A DNA stretch of 6,101 nucleotides, from assembly GCA_902478705.1 (NCBI GenBank), contig CABSMB010000088.1, positions 1 to 6,101 of the forward strand, in the 5' to 3' direction. Positions 4,702 to 6,101 of the stretch are shown here, piece after piece. Under the pieces are notes generated by a model. The model was not told where the DNA came from. It saw nothing but the letters and a program-made list of their open reading frames with translations, and searched no databases. The stretch's first letter is position 1. Every line of letters begins with the position of its first letter. The DNA comes from an uncultured Collinsella sp. GTDB lineage: Bacteria; Actinomycetota; Coriobacteriia; Coriobacteriales; Coriobacteriaceae. Position numbers and translations under genes: made by a program.

Positions 4702-6078
4702 CTACACCTCGGGAGCCTTGGCTACGGTCTCGCTCTCGGCTGTGAGCGGGCGGTTGTCGATGCGGCGGCTCAGGCGGTCGAGCTTTACCAGTAGCCACTC
4801 GATGGGATTGGGCCCCGTTCCTTCCTCGTCGGCGACCAAGTCCATAACGGCGATCTTGGTGCCGTCCTGCTTCAACGTAACGCTGCCCACCTTGTCGCCA
4901 ACATGCACCGTGCCCGAAAGGTCATCGTAGCTAACCTTTTCGGTCACTTCGCCGGCGAGTGAGAACACCGTTGCCTGTGCGGCGGGGTCGGCGAGCGTGG
5001 CGTCGATCGTCTTGTCCGTCCAATCTGTCTGGCTAATGCGTGCCATGAGCGGGTTGCCGTTGGCGGTCTTCTCCCGCGTGTTGGCGATCGCAACCGCAAC
5101 TTTGTGACCGTAGTACCAGTTGGCAAGGGTCGCCGTATCGGTAAAGCGCTGGTCGCTGGTGGTGGAGTTCAAAATAACGGTGTAGATCTCGTCGCCGTCG
5201 CGGTTGTAGGCGCTCGTAAAGCAATAACCCGCGTCGTCGGTGGTGCCGGTCTTGCCGCCAATGTTTCCGTCCTGACCAAGCAAAACGTTGTGCGTGTCCA
5301 TGGAATGCGAATGGTCTGAGCCATCGGCGCCCGTGACCTCAATCCAAGAATCCTCGCTCGCGACGACTTTACGAATCGTATCGTTTTTCATGGCCTCCTG
5401 CATCATCAGTGCCACGTCATGTGCGGTTGAGTGCATGTCGCCGGCCCATTCATCAAAGTCCAGACCGTGTGGGTTCTCAAAGACCGTGCCGGTACAGCCG
5501 AGCTTTTTGGCGCGCTCGTTCATGGCCTTCACAAAGGTTGCCTCGGCGTCTTTGGTCTTGGGGTCGATCTTTTTGCCCACGTACTCGGCAAGCACGATGG
5601 CGGCGTCGTTGCCCGAGGGGATCATCAGGCCGCGTAGTGCCTGCTCCACGGTGAGCTCGTCGCCTTCGAGCAGGCCGGCAGTCGAGTTGCCTACGGTGGC
5701 GGCGGCGTTGCTCACCGTGACCTTCTCGTCCATCTTGCAGTTTTCGACGGTCAGGATTGCGGTCATGACCTTGGTGATCGAGGCAATCTTGACCTGCTCA
5801 TCGGCGCCGCGTCCATAGTAGACGGTGCCATCCTTGTCCATAACAAGGGCATTTGTTGCCTCGATATCGGGCAGGTTTTCTGCCGTGATGCCGCGGACGT
5901 CGGCGGTCTTGCCGCAGACGTCGTCGGTCGTGAGCACTTGGGCACCGGCAACAGCGGGCACGCCGGCAACGAGGGCGACGGCGCAGGCAAAGCCGGCGGC
6001 AAGCTGGGCAGAGCGCTTTGCAAAAGAGGTGAGGGACTTCACAGATTTCGCTTTCGACGGGATGGTCTCTTCTGGCAC
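4702..6078 (-). CDS. dacA: D-alanyl-D-alanine carboxypeptidase, peptidase family S11 (DacA/PBP5-like)
   Basis: This penicillin-binding enzyme trims the terminal D-alanine from peptidoglycan stem peptides outside the membrane. All three active-site motifs are present, numbered from GTG at 6078: Ser100-Ile-Thr-Lys103 (nucleophile), Ser155-Gly-Asn157 and Lys276-Thr-Gly278. A basic start (KSLTSFAKR) and a hydrophobic stretch (27-43) with Ala44-Gly-Ala46 before Gln47 form a signal peptide. The catalytic domain ends near 325, and a beta-rich domain follows to about 415. Residues 424-443 (NPIEWLLVKLDRLSRRIDNR) form an amphipathic helix, the usual C-terminal membrane anchor of this family. The length of 458 is slightly above the common 390-450. 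The start is uncertain: only five native bases precede GTG 6078 before adapter sequence, so no ribosome site can be seen. An inner GTG at 6042 (residue 13) would also give a complete signal peptide, and a start beyond the contig end cannot be excluded. Confidence 0.93.
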   Translation of the reverse strand: MPEETIPSKAKSVKSLTSFAKRSAQLAAGFACAVALVAGVPAVAGAQVLTTDDVCGKTADVRGITAENLPDIEATNALVMDKDGTVYYGRGADEQVKIASITKVMTAILTVENCKMDEKVTVSNAAATVGNSTAGLLEGDELTVEQALRGLMIPSGNDAAIVLAEYVGKKIDPKTKDAEATFVKAMNERAKKLGCTGTVFENPHGLDFDEWAGDMHSTAHDVALMMQEAMKNDTIRKVVASEDSWIEVTGADGSDHSHSMDTHNVLLGQDGNIGGKTGTTDDAGYCFTSAYNRDGDEIYTVILNSTTSDQRFTDTATLANWYYGHKVAVAIANTREKTANGNPLMARISQTDWTDKTIDATLADPAAQATVFSLAGEVTEKVSYDDLSGTVHVGDKVGSVTLKQDGTKIAVMDLVADEEGTGPNPIEWLLVKLDRLSRRIDNRPLTAESETVAKAPEV

Positions 6079-6083
6079 TAGAG

Positions 6084-6101
6084 CTGTCTCTTATACACAT
6101 C
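6084..6101. other. Nextera transposon-end adapter at the contig end (artefact)
   Basis: CTGTCTCTTATACACATC equals 18 of the 19 bases of the reverse-complemented Tn5 mosaic end used in Nextera libraries. It is untrimmed adapter, not genome. Genomic sequence ends at about 6083. Confidence 0.97.

Noticed and set aside
5798..6100. A 100-codon minus frame starting MCIRDS
   Set aside because: The start lies in Nextera adapter and the rest is out of frame with the carboxypeptidase gene.

Overview
The window looks like chromosome from a high-GC gut actinobacterium of the class Coriobacteriia, most likely Collinsella or a close relative. This rests on the GC-rich coding DNA, GTG starts, the protein style of the three genes and the AT-richer, hairpin-rich gaps; it is not a database match. 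The right edge is a contig end: the last 18 bases are Nextera transposon-end adapter, so sequence right of about 6083 is not genomic.

Layout from left to right: a strong hairpin terminator at the left edge (12-78); a large cytoplasmic protein of unknown function with TPR-like helices near its C-terminus (213-2654, +); a 354-base gap packed with DNA signals, namely two matching 22-24 bp palindromes, a 15-bp tandem repeat, two hairpins and six copies of a YTGYTAAA motif; an AAA+/Cdc6-like ATPase with a C-terminal winged helix (3009-4091, +); a gap with a CTGTAAC operator-like element; a tRNA-Ser(GCU) gene with a clear promoter and terminator (4247-4420); a peculiar 190-bp-period repeat built from the tRNA 3' end (4363-4642); and a convergent D-alanyl-D-alanine carboxypeptidase gene with its own terminator (4645-6078, -).

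The genes do not form an obvious pathway. The carboxypeptidase and tRNA-Ser are housekeeping. The ATPase stands alone behind a complex control region and may regulate itself through its winged helix (inference). The large TPR protein is also a single-gene unit.

The most unusual part is 4355-4642. The last 21 bases of tRNA-Ser and its terminator recur exactly 190 bp downstream (90 bp, 17 mismatches, no gaps). Each copy ends in an inverted copy of the tRNA T-arm, and a dense set of perfect hairpins lies between them. The layout recalls the rtT repeats next to tyrT in Escherichia coli, but the sequence is unrelated as far as I can see. The second most unusual part is the regulatory DNA at 2692-2991.
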